Shown here: in pieces, positions 1 through 7,688 of the stretch | How positions within the stretch are numbered: the first letter of the stretch is position 1 | Layout of the letters: each line of letters opens with the position of its first letter | NCBI GenBank assembly: GCA_002449585.1 | Contig: DJXD01000033.1 | Span: 1 to 15,746 of the forward strand | DNA: 15,746 bases | Reading direction: 5' to 3' | Origin: Ruminococcus sp. UBA7013 | Lineage (GTDB): Bacteria > Bacillota > Clostridia > Oscillospirales > Ruminococcaceae | Notes under the pieces: generated by a model | Databases searched by the model: none | What the model was told of the DNA's origin: nothing | Seen by the model: only the letters and a program-made list of their open reading frames with translations | Made by a program: the position numbers and the translations under genes

Positions 1-414
1 GAAGACTGGGAAGGCTGGAAGAAGATGACTGCTAAAATCGGTCATAAAGTACAGCTGGTTGGTGATGACCTGTTTGTTACCAATACTAAGAGACTCTCCA
101 AAGGTATCGAACTCGGCGCAGGCAATTCCATCCTGATCAAGCTGAATCAGATCGGTTCTGTTTCCGAAACTCTGGAAGCAATCAAGATGGCTCACAAAGC
201 TGGCTACACTGCAATTTCCTCTCATCGTTCCGGTGAAACCGCAGATACCACAATTGCAGATCTGGCCGTTGCTCTGAATACTGCTCAGATCAAGACAGGT
301 GCACCGAGCCGTTCTGAACGTGTTGCAAAATACAATCAGCTGCTCAGAATCGAAGAAGAACTTGGCGCAAGTGCTGTATATCCGGGCATGAAAGCATTCA
401 ATGTTAAGAAGTAA
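1..414 (+). CDS. eno: Enolase, C-terminal part (5' end outside window)
   Basis: This is the last 137 residues of enolase, which interconverts 2-phosphoglycerate and phosphoenolpyruvate in glycolysis in the cytoplasm. The reading frame is open from base 1 (EDWEGWKK...), so the N-terminal two thirds lie to the left. Visible family motifs are VGDDLFVTN, whose first Asp is a Mg2+ ligand in characterised enolases, ILIKLNQIG with the catalytic lysine, and the substrate-loop motif SHRSGETADTT. The C-terminal GAPSRSERVAKYNQLLRIEE is also typical, and the gene stops at TAA (412-414) at the usual family length. It converges on a minus-strand phosphotransferase gene and is separated from it by a strong terminator. 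Identification is essentially certain; no promoter can be seen because it lies outside. Confidence 0.97.
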   Translation, partial: EDWEGWKKMTAKIGHKVQLVGDDLFVTNTKRLSKGIELGAGNSILIKLNQIGSVSETLEAIKMAHKAGYTAISSHRSGETADTTIADLAVALNTAQIKTGAPSRSERVAKYNQLLRIEEELGASAVYPGMKAFNVKK

Positions 415-439
415 TTTCTTTCTTTTTACATACATGTGA

Positions 440-488
440 GCAAAACACACCTTGAAACCGCATCAGCGGCTGAGAGGTGTGCTTTTGC
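440..488 (+). other. Long imperfect hairpin after eno
   Basis: The arms GCAAAACACACCT (440-452) and AGGTGTGCTTTTGC (475-488) pair with one bulged C. A nested CCGC/GCGG stem (458-461 with 466-469) sits in the loop. No long T tract follows, so it is more likely a 3'-end stabilising hairpin, or the first half of a double terminator, than a terminator on its own. Confidence 0.5.
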
Positions 489-496
489 AATAGCTA

Positions 497-524
497 AAAA
501 GTCCGCCTTTTACAGCGGACTTTT
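497..524. terminator. Bidirectional rho-independent terminator between eno and the phosphotransferase gene
   Basis: A perfect 10-bp stem AAAAGTCCGC (497-506) / GCGGACTTTT (515-524) encloses an 8-nt loop. On the plus strand it ends in TTTT and a T-rich stretch and serves eno. On the minus strand the same stem is followed by six T residues and serves the gene ending at 535. The position between converging genes fits a shared terminator. Confidence 0.88.
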
Positions 525-534
525 GTGTTTCTGA

Positions 535-1278
535 TTACTCGTATTCTACGACATCGACCCATTTCAGAAGCAGGTCTCTTTCTTCTTCATGACCCTTGAC
601 AGACTGAGAAGCCGCAACGATAGGAAGCCATCTCTGAACATACTGTTTTTCAGTATGGCTTTTCTGACAGAACAGATTCAGATATTTTTCAGCACGTTCT
701 TTCCCATATGTCAAGCTAAATTTCAGATAAGTCCGGGCGGCATCAGCGGAAGCATTGCCCTGTGTGGCATGTGCCCAGTCAATAATATAATATTTGCCGT
801 CATCTGTGATAATGACATCACCAAGCCCCAGATCACCATGGCAAACTTTGTTATGCTTCGGCATACTATCCAGGCGGACATGCAATTCATAGCGAGTGGT
901 TGCATCCAGATGTGTCTCTGAAATTTTTCTGTTCATCTTATCTTTCAGCTTATTGAGAGTAGCAGGTGCAGTAGTATTATGAATCCCAAGTTGAATATCC
1001 ACAAACTGATTTAAAATTTCGTCTTCTTTTTCAGGATGTTCCGTGATCATCTGTTTCATTGTCTTGCCTGCAATGTATTCCATCACGATTTCCCATTTCC
1101 CGTCTTTCTTGCGGACTTCGACAAGCTTCGGAATCGGGAGACCGGTTTCCTCTACTCTTGCTTGATTGAGAGCTTCATTCAGAACATCAGAAATTGAATA
1201 ATCGGCATCAAAGCTCTTGACAGCACAATCACCATCACGATAGATAACTTTTTTCGGACGCTTTTCAAGGATTTCCAT
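535..1278 (-). CDS. APH-type (aminoglycoside/choline kinase-like) phosphotransferase, substrate unknown
   Basis: This 247-residue protein has the protein-kinase-like phosphotransferase fold. Visible elements are an ATP-binding lysine in CAVKSF (K21), a likely paired glutamate in NEAL (E35), the hinge-like VMEYIAGKTM (65-74), the catalytic HGD (147-149) and the metal-binding IIDW (D167). Family members phosphorylate small molecules such as aminoglycosides, choline or sugars; nothing here identifies the substrate. The catalytic loop reads HGDLGLGDVI where relatives usually have HGDxxxxN, so the metal-binding Asn appears to be Asp154. The ATG at 1278 is preceded by a strong GGAGGAG site. The gene lies 54 bp after the pseudo-ADH gene with no terminator between, so it may be read from the adhE promoter. 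The family call is firm; there is no basis for calling it a resistance gene. Confidence 0.8.
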   Translation of the reverse strand: MEILEKRPKKVIYRDGDCAVKSFDADYSISDVLNEALNQARVEETGLPIPKLVEVRKKDGKWEIVMEYIAGKTMKQMITEHPEKEDEILNQFVDIQLGIHNTTAPATLNKLKDKMNRKISETHLDATTRYELHVRLDSMPKHNKVCHGDLGLGDVIITDDGKYYIIDWAHATQGNASADAARTYLKFSLTYGKERAEKYLNLFCQKSHTEKQYVQRWLPIVAASQSVKGHEEERDLLLKWVDVVEYE

Positions 1279-1332
1279 GAAAAACTCCTCCTTTCACAAA
1301 TATTTACATGCATTCAATGCAGTAAGTTCGAA

Positions 1333-2208
1333 TTAATATGCTTCTTTCAGCTCTTTTACTTTTTCACGGAGGGCTATTTCTGTTAAGCCAGAAGCTTCAG
1401 CGGCGGCAGCAAAACCGTTTTCTGTCAAAGCATCCTCTGTATAGACATTTGCATCACCCATGCTGGCCATAATAACAGCATTTGACAAACGCTCTAATGC
1501 ATACATATCAGCAGGATTTGCCTGATATACAGGCAGATATGCAAAAATCAGCTGAATTGCCCGGACAGCAAGCCCCTGTGCATAATCAGAAGTAAAGGGA
1601 GAGGCAAAGGCACGAACAGAAGAGCGCAGAGCAGAAAGGCTAAGTGTATTCACAGCACGAATATCTTGCATCTGAATCATATCCGTATCAATAATAGCCA
1701 TATCCGGAAGCAGAGCATAATCTTCTGCACCCATTGCAAAAGGATCTACTTCCGCACCGGAGCAATCAGAAGCGGCGACAGCGATAAAATAGGCATCTGC
1801 GCTTGTTTTCAGTGTGCTGATTTCTCTGTCACGAAGATTGGTTCTCTTTTTGAGATCATCCAGTGTCAAGCCTTCATTCTCATACAGAACCCGGATCAGC
1901 TTGCCGGCTTCTACACCAGCATTTCCAATTGCAATGATACAATCCGGCTTGATTTTTCTGGCAGTTTCTGCGCCCTTGATGATAGAATCATCTGATTTGC
2001 TAATGCAGATATCTGCATAGACAATCTGCAATTCATTCAGCAGATCTGTGACAGATTTAGTGATATTGTCCCGAAAAGCGGTTTCATCTGCAATGATAGC
2101 GGCTTTTGTCTTATGATATACATCTTTCAGCTCACGGAGGGCAACTGGCAGACAACCTTTTTTGAAGTAAATTTTTTCCGGTACTCTGAACCATTCTAAA
2201 TTAGTCAT
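1333..2208 (-). CDS. Truncated, probably catalytically dead paralogue of the AdhE alcohol dehydrogenase domain
   Basis: This intact 291-codon gene clearly resembles the iron-dependent alcohol dehydrogenase half of the AdhE encoded just upstream. WFRVPEKIYFKKGCLPVAL matches WFRAPQKVYFKKGCLPVAL, and KPDCIIAIG, AYFIAV, LLPDMAIIDTD, DYAQGLAVRAIQLIFAYLP and others also align. The functional sites are gone. GGGSAMDAGK has become GNAGVEAGK, PTSSGTGSEVTPF has become AASDCSGAEVDPF, and the metal ligands Asp and His of GIDAMTHA are replaced by Ser192 and Ser196. The segment with the two remaining His ligands is missing. The tail (TEDAL... at 257) may correspond to the AdhE C-terminus, implying an internal deletion. 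The start ATG (2208) follows GAGGAA. A structural or regulatory role beside AdhE is conceivable; early gene decay is the alternative. Confidence 0.85.
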   Translation of the reverse strand: MTNLEWFRVPEKIYFKKGCLPVALRELKDVYHKTKAAIIADETAFRDNITKSVTDLLNELQIVYADICISKSDDSIIKGAETARKIKPDCIIAIGNAGVEAGKLIRVLYENEGLTLDDLKKRTNLRDREISTLKTSADAYFIAVAASDCSGAEVDPFAMGAEDYALLPDMAIIDTDMIQMQDIRAVNTLSLSALRSSVRAFASPFTSDYAQGLAVRAIQLIFAYLPVYQANPADMYALERLSNAVIMASMGDANVYTEDALTENGFAAAAEASGLTEIALREKVKELKEAY

Positions 2209-2232
2209 AAATTTTCCTCATTTCTAAGGCCA

Positions 2233-2253
2233 TTCCGGGGAAATTCCCCGGAA
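2233..2253 (-). repeat. Perfect inverted repeat/hairpin between adhE and its paralogue
   Basis: Arms TTCCGGGGAA (2233-2242) and TTCCCCGGAA (2244-2253) are perfect with a single-base centre, giving a GC-rich RNA hairpin just after the adhE stop (2269-2271). It is not followed by a T run on the minus strand, so it looks like an intercistronic stabiliser or attenuating hairpin rather than a full terminator. Confidence 0.6.
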
Positions 2254-2268
2254 ACAACCCTTTTGTTT

Positions 2269-4881
2269 TTACTTGTTCGTTCCGTAATAATTTTTAGTAT
2301 AGATTTCTTTAATTTCAGAAATGAGCGGATAACGTGGATTTGCACCAGTGCACTGATCATCAAAAGCATCTTCAGACATCTGATCCAGTCTGTCAAAGAA
2401 ATCTTTCTCATCAACGCCATATTCTTTGATAGAGTGCTTTACGCCAATCGCATCTTTCAGTTCTTCCAGCTTTGCAATGAATTTTTCAAATACTTCTTCA
2501 TCCGTATCACCAGTTACACCGCAGGCACGGGCGCATTCACAATAGCGAGCAAGGGTATGCGGATACTGATACTGAGAGAATGTTCCCATCTTTCTAGGCT
2601 TTTCAACGGCATTGAAACGCATAACATCCGTAATCAGCAAGGCGTTTGCGATACCATGCGGCAGATGATGATAAGCTCCCAGCTTATGCGCCATAGAATG
2701 GCATACGCCAAGGAATGCATTTGCAAATGCCATACCAGCCATTGTAGATGCTGTAGCCATTTTTTCACGTGCTTCTACATCATTACCATCTTTATATGCT
2801 CTCGGCAGATATTCAAAAATCAGCTGCATTGCTCTAATAGCGATACCATCCGTATAATCTGTAGCCATGACAGAAGCATATGCTTCAAGAGCATGTGTCA
2901 TGGCATCAATACCGGAAGCAGCTGTTAAGCCTTTCGGTGCAGTCATCATCAAATCAGTATCAACAATTGCCATATTCGGAAGCAGTTCATAATCAGCCAG
3001 CGGATATTTTTGACCTGTTTCCTGATCTGTGATAACAGCGAACGGTGTAACTTCTGAACCAGTACCGGAAGAAGTCGGAACAGCGATGAAATACGCTTTT
3101 TCGCCCATCTTCGGGAAAGTATAAACTCTCTTTCTGATATCAATAAATCTCATAGCCATGTCGAGGAAGTCAGCTTCCGGATGTTCATAGAGTACCCACA
3201 TGATTTTGCCGGCATCCATTGCAGAACCGCCGCCGAGTGCAATAATGCAATCCGGCTGGAATCGACGCATTGCTTCCGCACCCTTCTGAGCAGAGGCAAG
3301 TGTTGGATCAGGCTGTACATCGCCAAATACTTCATAAGCAATACCCATTTCAGCAAGTTTATCTGTAATAGGCTTCATGAAATTATGCTGATACATAAAT
3401 TCATCTGTTACGACAAAAGCTCTTTTCTTGCCCATGACATTCTTGAGTTCATCAAGAGCAACCGGCAGACAGCCTTTTTTGAAATATACTTTCTGAGGTG
3501 CTCTAAACCAAAGCATATTTTCACGGCGTTCTGCTACTGTTTTCACATTGAGCAGATGCTTCACGCCAACATTTTCAGAAACAGAGTTGCCGCCCCATGA
3601 GCCACATCCCAATGTCAGAGAAGGCGCAAATTTGAAATTATACAGATCGCCGATACCACCCAGAGAAGAAGGTGTATTTACCAGAATACGGCAAGTCTTC
3701 ATTCTTGCGGCAAACTGATTCAGTTTTGCTCTGCCTTCTGCGCTATTATTATCAATCCACAGGGAAGAAGTATGTCCCAAACCGCCGGCATTAAACAGAA
3801 GCTGTTCCGCTTTATTCATAGCATCCTCAAAATCTTCTGCCTTGTACATGCCTAAGATAGTTGTTAATTTTTCATGTGCAAATGCTTCTTCCACGCTGGT
3901 GCTTTCTGCTTCGCCAACTAAAACTTTGACATCTTCGGAAACTTCAAAACCAGCCAGCTGAGCGATTTTATAAGGTCTCTGACCAACGATTTTAGCATTC
4001 AGTGCGCCATTGATCAACATCGTATTTCTGAGCTTGTCTTTTTCTTCATCATTGAGGAAGTAAGCACCTCTCTTGATAAGTTCAGCCTTAACAGCATCAT
4101 AAATATCCTTATGCGCAATAATTGTTTGTTCTGTTGCGCAGATCATACCATTGTCGAATGTTTTAGAGTGCAAGATAGAGTTAACAGCATTCAGAATATC
4201 AGCAGAATTATCAATCACAGCGGATGCATTTCCAGCACCAACACCAAGCGCAGGCGTTCCGGAAGAATAAGCTGCTTTGACCATGCCAGGGCCACCAGTT
4301 GCTAAAATAATATCGGCTTCTTTCATGATCGTATTTGTCAGTTCAAGAGATGGCACATCAATCCAGCCAATAATATTTTCTGGTGCGCCGGCCTTAACAG
4401 CGGCATCGAGAATAATACGAGCGGCTTCGATGGTGGATTTCTTTGCCCTTGGATGAGGAGAAAAGATAATTGCATTTCTGGTTTTCAGAGCCAGCAGGGA
4501 CTTAAAAATTGCTGTAGATGTAGGATTTGTTGTCGGAATGACAGCTGCAATCAGGCCGATTGGTTCAGCGATTTTCATCACACCATATGCTTTATCTTCT
4601 TCGAAAACGCCGCAGGTCTTTACATTTTTATAAGCATTATAAATATGTTCAGCAGCGTAGTTATTTTTAATTACCTTATCTTCTACGATACCCATGCCCG
4701 TTTCTTCTACAGCCATTTTAGCCAACGGAATTCTTGCATGATTAGCGGCCAGAGCGGCGGCCTTGAAAATAGCGTCTACTTGTTCCTGTGTATATTCGGC
4801 AAATTTTGCCTGTGCAGTGCGGACATCTTTTATTTTCTGTTCCAGAGTTTCCACACTATCAACCAGGTATTCATTACTCAT
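2269..4881 (-). CDS. adhE: Bifunctional acetaldehyde-CoA/alcohol dehydrogenase AdhE
   Basis: This 870-residue enzyme reduces acetyl-CoA to acetaldehyde and then to ethanol with two NADH, regenerating NAD+ in fermentation. Known AdhE proteins form long cytoplasmic filaments (spirosomes). The N-terminal aldehyde dehydrogenase domain (about 1-440) shows PTTNPTSTAIFKSL and the nucleophile Cys248 in GMICATEQ. After a linker, the iron-dependent alcohol dehydrogenase domain (about 455-870) shows GGGSAMDAGK, PTSSGTGSEVTPF and metal ligands Asp659, His663, His728 and His742. All key residues are present, and the length is close to E. coli AdhE. I chose the ATG at 4881 (MSNEYLVDS) because GGAGAGG lies just upstream; the frame extends to a TTG at 4911 that has no such site. 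Downstream is a degenerate copy of its own C-terminal domain. Regulation by redox through Rex is suggested by the promoter. Confidence 0.97.
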   Translation of the reverse strand: MSNEYLVDSVETLEQKIKDVRTAQAKFAEYTQEQVDAIFKAAALAANHARIPLAKMAVEETGMGIVEDKVIKNNYAAEHIYNAYKNVKTCGVFEEDKAYGVMKIAEPIGLIAAVIPTTNPTSTAIFKSLLALKTRNAIIFSPHPRAKKSTIEAARIILDAAVKAGAPENIIGWIDVPSLELTNTIMKEADIILATGGPGMVKAAYSSGTPALGVGAGNASAVIDNSADILNAVNSILHSKTFDNGMICATEQTIIAHKDIYDAVKAELIKRGAYFLNDEEKDKLRNTMLINGALNAKIVGQRPYKIAQLAGFEVSEDVKVLVGEAESTSVEEAFAHEKLTTILGMYKAEDFEDAMNKAEQLLFNAGGLGHTSSLWIDNNSAEGRAKLNQFAARMKTCRILVNTPSSLGGIGDLYNFKFAPSLTLGCGSWGGNSVSENVGVKHLLNVKTVAERRENMLWFRAPQKVYFKKGCLPVALDELKNVMGKKRAFVVTDEFMYQHNFMKPITDKLAEMGIAYEVFGDVQPDPTLASAQKGAEAMRRFQPDCIIALGGGSAMDAGKIMWVLYEHPEADFLDMAMRFIDIRKRVYTFPKMGEKAYFIAVPTSSGTGSEVTPFAVITDQETGQKYPLADYELLPNMAIVDTDLMMTAPKGLTAASGIDAMTHALEAYASVMATDYTDGIAIRAMQLIFEYLPRAYKDGNDVEAREKMATASTMAGMAFANAFLGVCHSMAHKLGAYHHLPHGIANALLITDVMRFNAVEKPRKMGTFSQYQYPHTLARYCECARACGVTGDTDEEVFEKFIAKLEELKDAIGVKHSIKEYGVDEKDFFDRLDQMSEDAFDDQCTGANPRYPLISEIKEIYTKNYYGTNK

Positions 4882-4945
4882 GATGACCTCTCCTATCTGA
4901 ATATTTTTCAAACTGTAGATTTTTAAGTCTTGTTTCTACAATTTT

Positions 4946-4974
4946 ATTTTATCACATTGTTATTTTTTTGTCAA
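4946..4974 (-). promoter_or_regulatory. adhE promoter (sigma-A, extended -10)
   Basis: On the minus strand TTGACA (4969-4974), a 17-bp spacer and TAAAAT (4946-4951) are preceded by TGA, giving an extended -10. Transcription would start near 4939, leaving a leader of about 58 nt. A 6-bp inverted repeat, TGTAGA (4914-4919) / TCTACA (4935-4940), could form a hairpin at the very 5' end of the mRNA. Confidence 0.82.
4957..4974. promoter_or_regulatory. Putative Rex operator overlapping the adhE -35 box
   Basis: The 18-bp site TTGTTA-N6-TTGTCAA-like matches the clostridial Rex consensus TTGTTAANNNNTTAACAA at 11 of its 14 defined positions and keeps the outer half-site TTG/CAA symmetry. It covers the -35 hexamer and part of the spacer, where binding of the NADH-sensing repressor Rex would block polymerase. 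Rex control of adhE is established in several Firmicutes; here it is inferred from the site only. The local A/T tract makes a chance match possible. Confidence 0.5.
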
Positions 4975-5027
4975 TGGTTTTTGATAAATTTCTGACAAAT
5001 AATTTTGACCAGAATTTTTTTAAAATT

Positions 5028-5633
5028 TTATATATTCTGCACAAAGTCATAAAGATAACGCTCGTAGGCATTAATAATAACCGTATTCTGATATTGATCT
5101 ATTCTCGGAAAATTGCCATAATTCAGATGTACATGACCATGACAAAATAATTTAGGCTGATATTGATCTAGAAGATCACGAAAACAGGCAAATCCTTGAT
5201 GCGGAAGATCTGACATATCATTCAGCCCTTTTGCAGGCGCATGTGTCACAAGAATGTCAAACCCATGAGATAATTTCAAATTCAGCCAATGCCGGCGGAT
5301 ACGCTTCTGCATCTGCTTTTCTGTGCATTGAAACGGCAGATCCTGCTGACTGTATTTCATAGAACCGCCCAGCCCCAGAATTCGCACACCCTGATATGTG
5401 AATAAAGCATTGTCAATGCAGATGCATCCCTCTGGCGGCTGTTTCTGATATTTCATATCATGATTTCCATGAATATATACTAATGGACAATGCGCAAATG
5501 TCGCCAGAAATTCCAGATATTCCGGTTTCAGATCGCCGCATGAAATGATTAAATCCAGATTTTCCAGCTTCGATTTTTCATAATAATCCCAGAGATATTT
5601 ACTCTCTTCATCTGCAATCAATAATAACTTCAT
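5028..5633 (-). CDS. Calcineurin-like metallophosphoesterase
   Basis: This 201-residue protein is predicted to be a soluble phosphoesterase with a two-metal centre. The metal-binding blocks are in order: GD (33-34), GNHD (56-59), TH (130-131) and GHVH (166-169). The first block, normally DxH, reads ADEE (7-10), so the first histidine is replaced by Glu10 while Asp8 remains; this may be normal for its subfamily. The substrate cannot be told. I start at ATG 5633 (MKLLLIADEE), where the conserved fold begins and AGGTG lies upstream, rather than at 5717, which would add 28 residues encoded inside the preceding gene. It begins 43 bp after the DUF218 gene and is probably the last gene of that unit. 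Confidence 0.85.
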   Translation of the reverse strand: MKLLLIADEESKYLWDYYEKSKLENLDLIISCGDLKPEYLEFLATFAHCPLVYIHGNHDMKYQKQPPEGCICIDNALFTYQGVRILGLGGSMKYSQQDLPFQCTEKQMQKRIRRHWLNLKLSHGFDILVTHAPAKGLNDMSDLPHQGFACFRDLLDQYQPKLFCHGHVHLNYGNFPRIDQYQNTVIINAYERYLYDFVQNI

Positions 5634-5676
5634 AAATAAGCACCTGCTAACTTCTGACGACAAACATGTGTCCGGA

Positions 5677-6453
5677 TTAGCCGAACACAAGCTGATAGCA
5701 ATTCCCGATCCATTCACGCACCCAATAAGATGGGACTAAATACCATGATGTTTTCGCAGAAATCGCACTCGTTTTTAATTTAAGATTATGCGCAATCAAA
5801 GCCGCCCGGAATTGATGATACCCATCTGTAATAATCGTGATCTCCGGAAGCCATTCCTGTTGCTCTATGATCTCTTTCGCATTTTCCAGATTTTCCAGTG
5901 TCGAAGCAGAAATTGCATCCTGATAAATCCGGTTTTCTGCAATGCCGTGTGCAATCAAATATTCCTGCATGCATTGCGCTTCACTGATGCTTTCATCTGC
6001 ACCCTGTCCACCGCACACAATCACAGGTACATCATGTTGCTGTAAATAAGCAACAGCGGCATCCAGCCGCCTTTGCAGCATAAGACTCGGCGCACCATTC
6101 CGGACTTTACAGCCAAGAATAACAACTATATTTTCTTCTTTCGGCTGATCATTGGCGGCTTGAATCATAGCAATACTCAAACTGATCGCTCCGATTATGC
6201 CCAAAATCATCAGCCCCATGATGAGACATAATGCAAAATGACCGAATTCTGTTTTCCAGATGCTTTGCAACAAAGAAGAGATCTGCGCATTTGCCACAAA
6301 AAATAAAATTCCCAGAATGCAGATCACAGAACCAGCATAGCACCCTGCATGATGAATCCCTACAAAAAAAGGACAGATAAAAAATAGCAGTGCTGCCAGG
6401 AACACAGAAGTTCCCAGCAGTCTGATCCATAAAGCAGAAATTTCAAACATCAT
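5677..6453 (-). CDS. Membrane-anchored DUF218/YdcF-like protein (ElyC/SanA/YdcF type)
   Basis: This 258-residue protein has three predicted N-terminal membrane segments (about 10-30, 36-54 and 72-98) followed by a DUF218 domain (about 108-240). Domain motifs seen are VILGCKVRNGAPSLMLQRRL (110-130), GGQGADE (148-154), SEAQ (157-160), STLEN (184-188) and TDGYHQFRA (209-217). E. coli relatives ElyC and SanA affect envelope integrity, but the biochemical activity of the family is poorly defined, so none is assigned. Its ATG (6451-6453) overlaps the stop of the malic enzyme gene in an ATGA arrangement, indicating translational coupling. A second ATG directly follows, so the true start may be one codon later. 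The domain lies on whichever side of the membrane the third segment dictates; this cannot be settled from sequence alone. Confidence 0.85.
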   Translation of the reverse strand: MMFEISALWIRLLGTSVFLAALLFFICPFFVGIHHAGCYAGSVICILGILFFVANAQISSLLQSIWKTEFGHFALCLIMGLMILGIIGAISLSIAMIQAANDQPKEENIVVILGCKVRNGAPSLMLQRRLDAAVAYLQQHDVPVIVCGGQGADESISEAQCMQEYLIAHGIAENRIYQDAISASTLENLENAKEIIEQQEWLPEITIITDGYHQFRAALIAHNLKLKTSAISAKTSWYLVPSYWVREWIGNCYQLVFG

Positions 6454-7640
6454 TCCAGCGGATTTTGCTCTAATCTCGCAACACCAGAATCAATAGCGGC
6501 CTGTGCTACGGCTTTAGCCACAGCCAATGCAACGCTTCTATCAAATGCATCCGGAAGAATAAAATCTGCATTGCGCTTTTCTTCACTGACACAGCCAGCA
6601 ATTGCCTTTGTAGCGGCCGCTTTCATTGCCTGATTAATATCTTTGGCACGAACAGCAAGCGCACCCTTGAATACACCCGGAAATGCTACAACATTATTGA
6701 TCTGATTAGGGAAATCGCTCCGGCCTGTACCGACAATATAAGCCCCGGCTTTCTTTGCTTCATCGGGCATAATTTCTGGCACAGGGTTGGCCATAGCGAA
6801 AATAATAGGCTGATCGCTCATACTCTGAATCATAGCAGGTGTTAAAAGTCCGGGTCTGGAGACACCAATAAATACATCGGCATTCTGAACAGCATCGGCA
6901 AGCTTTCCATGCTTATGATATTTATTTGTCATAGCGGCAATTTCCTGATGTGCCGGATTCTGATACACTTCATCATCAGAGAGAATGCCATTAATATCCA
7001 CCATAATCAAATTTCCGACATGCAGGGAAAGCAAATGCTTGGCAATAGCAATTCCTGCTGATCCTGCACCATTGATCACAATTTCCAGATCTTCCAGATT
7101 TTTTCCGGCAACTTTGCAGGCATTCATCAACGCAGCGGCTACTACAATAGCTGTTCCATGCTGATCATCATGAAATACAGGAATATCTAATCTTTCTTTG
7201 AGTTTGGCTTCAATTTCAAAGCATCTGGGGGCGGCAATATCCTCCAGATTGATTCCGCCGAAACTAAGGGCAATATTAGCGATCGTATTGACAATTTCAT
7301 CAGTATCTTTAGAATTCACACAAATCGGGAATGCATCCACATCAGCAAATTCTTTAAATAAAGCGCATTTGCCCTCCATAACAGGCATTGCGGCCAAAGC
7401 ACCGATGTCGCCCAATCCTAGAACTGCTGTGCCATCTGTAATGACAGCAACTAAATTATGTCTTCTTGTAAGAGTATATGACAAAGACGGATCTTTTTCG
7501 ATTTCCAGACAAGGCTGTGCAACACCGGGCGTATATGCCAAAGACAGTGACTGTCTGTCATTGATGGACGTGCGGGAAACAACTTCAATTTTTCCGCCCC
7601 ATTCTTTGTGTTTTTCTAGAGAAGACTGCATAATATCCAT
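6450..7640 (-). CDS. Malic enzyme, short bacterial type (NAD preference likely)
   Basis: This 396-residue cytoplasmic enzyme decarboxylates malate to pyruvate and CO2 with reduction of NAD(P)+. The N-terminal domain has the catalytic tyrosine in SLAYTPGVA (Y36), the lysine in EGKCALFKEF (K91), and metal ligands in NLEDIAAP (E133/D134) and FHDDQHGTA (D158). The Rossmann motif NGAGSAG is at 190-196, and Asp215 at the end of the next strand (IMVDIN) argues for NAD rather than NADP. SDFPNQINN (308-316) is also family-typical. The length fits the short bacterial class without a phosphotransacetylase extension. The ATG at 7640 follows GAAGGAG at good spacing. It begins 48 bp after the CAP/dockerin gene with no terminator seen, and its stop overlaps the next start. 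Confidence 0.95.
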   Translation of the reverse strand: MDIMQSSLEKHKEWGGKIEVVSRTSINDRQSLSLAYTPGVAQPCLEIEKDPSLSYTLTRRHNLVAVITDGTAVLGLGDIGALAAMPVMEGKCALFKEFADVDAFPICVNSKDTDEIVNTIANIALSFGGINLEDIAAPRCFEIEAKLKERLDIPVFHDDQHGTAIVVAAALMNACKVAGKNLEDLEIVINGAGSAGIAIAKHLLSLHVGNLIMVDINGILSDDEVYQNPAHQEIAAMTNKYHKHGKLADAVQNADVFIGVSRPGLLTPAMIQSMSDQPIIFAMANPVPEIMPDEAKKAGAYIVGTGRSDFPNQINNVVAFPGVFKGALAVRAKDINQAMKAAATKAIAGCVSEEKRNADFILPDAFDRSVALAVAKAVAQAAIDSGVARLEQNPLE

Positions 7641-7688
7641 AATAAAAACTCCTTCATCCTTATAGATTAACTTATGATTATGTAATAA

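Noticed and set aside
461..480. A CTGAGAGGTG-like string after eno that recalls the TPP riboswitch.
   Set aside because: The other conserved TPP elements are missing, it lies downstream of a gene, and the bases form part of a hairpin before a terminator.
535..1278. An aminoglycoside resistance gene.
   Set aside because: Only the general kinase-like fold is supported; no subfamily signature or resistance context is present.
2263..2928. A 221-codon frame on the plus strand inside adhE.
   Set aside because: It lies antisense to the well-conserved adhE, has a Cys/Ile/Phe/His-rich composition typical of a reverse frame, and shows no recognisable domain.
4882..4911. A longer AdhE start at TTG 4911.
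   Set aside because: It has no ribosome binding site, whereas GGAGAGG sits correctly before ATG 4881; the extension would cover that site.
4990..5014. A TTCTG/CAGAA hairpin followed by T residues on the plus strand.
   Set aside because: No plus-strand gene ends here and the stem is only 5 bp; on the minus strand it lacks a T tract, so it is not called as the terminator of the metallophosphoesterase gene.
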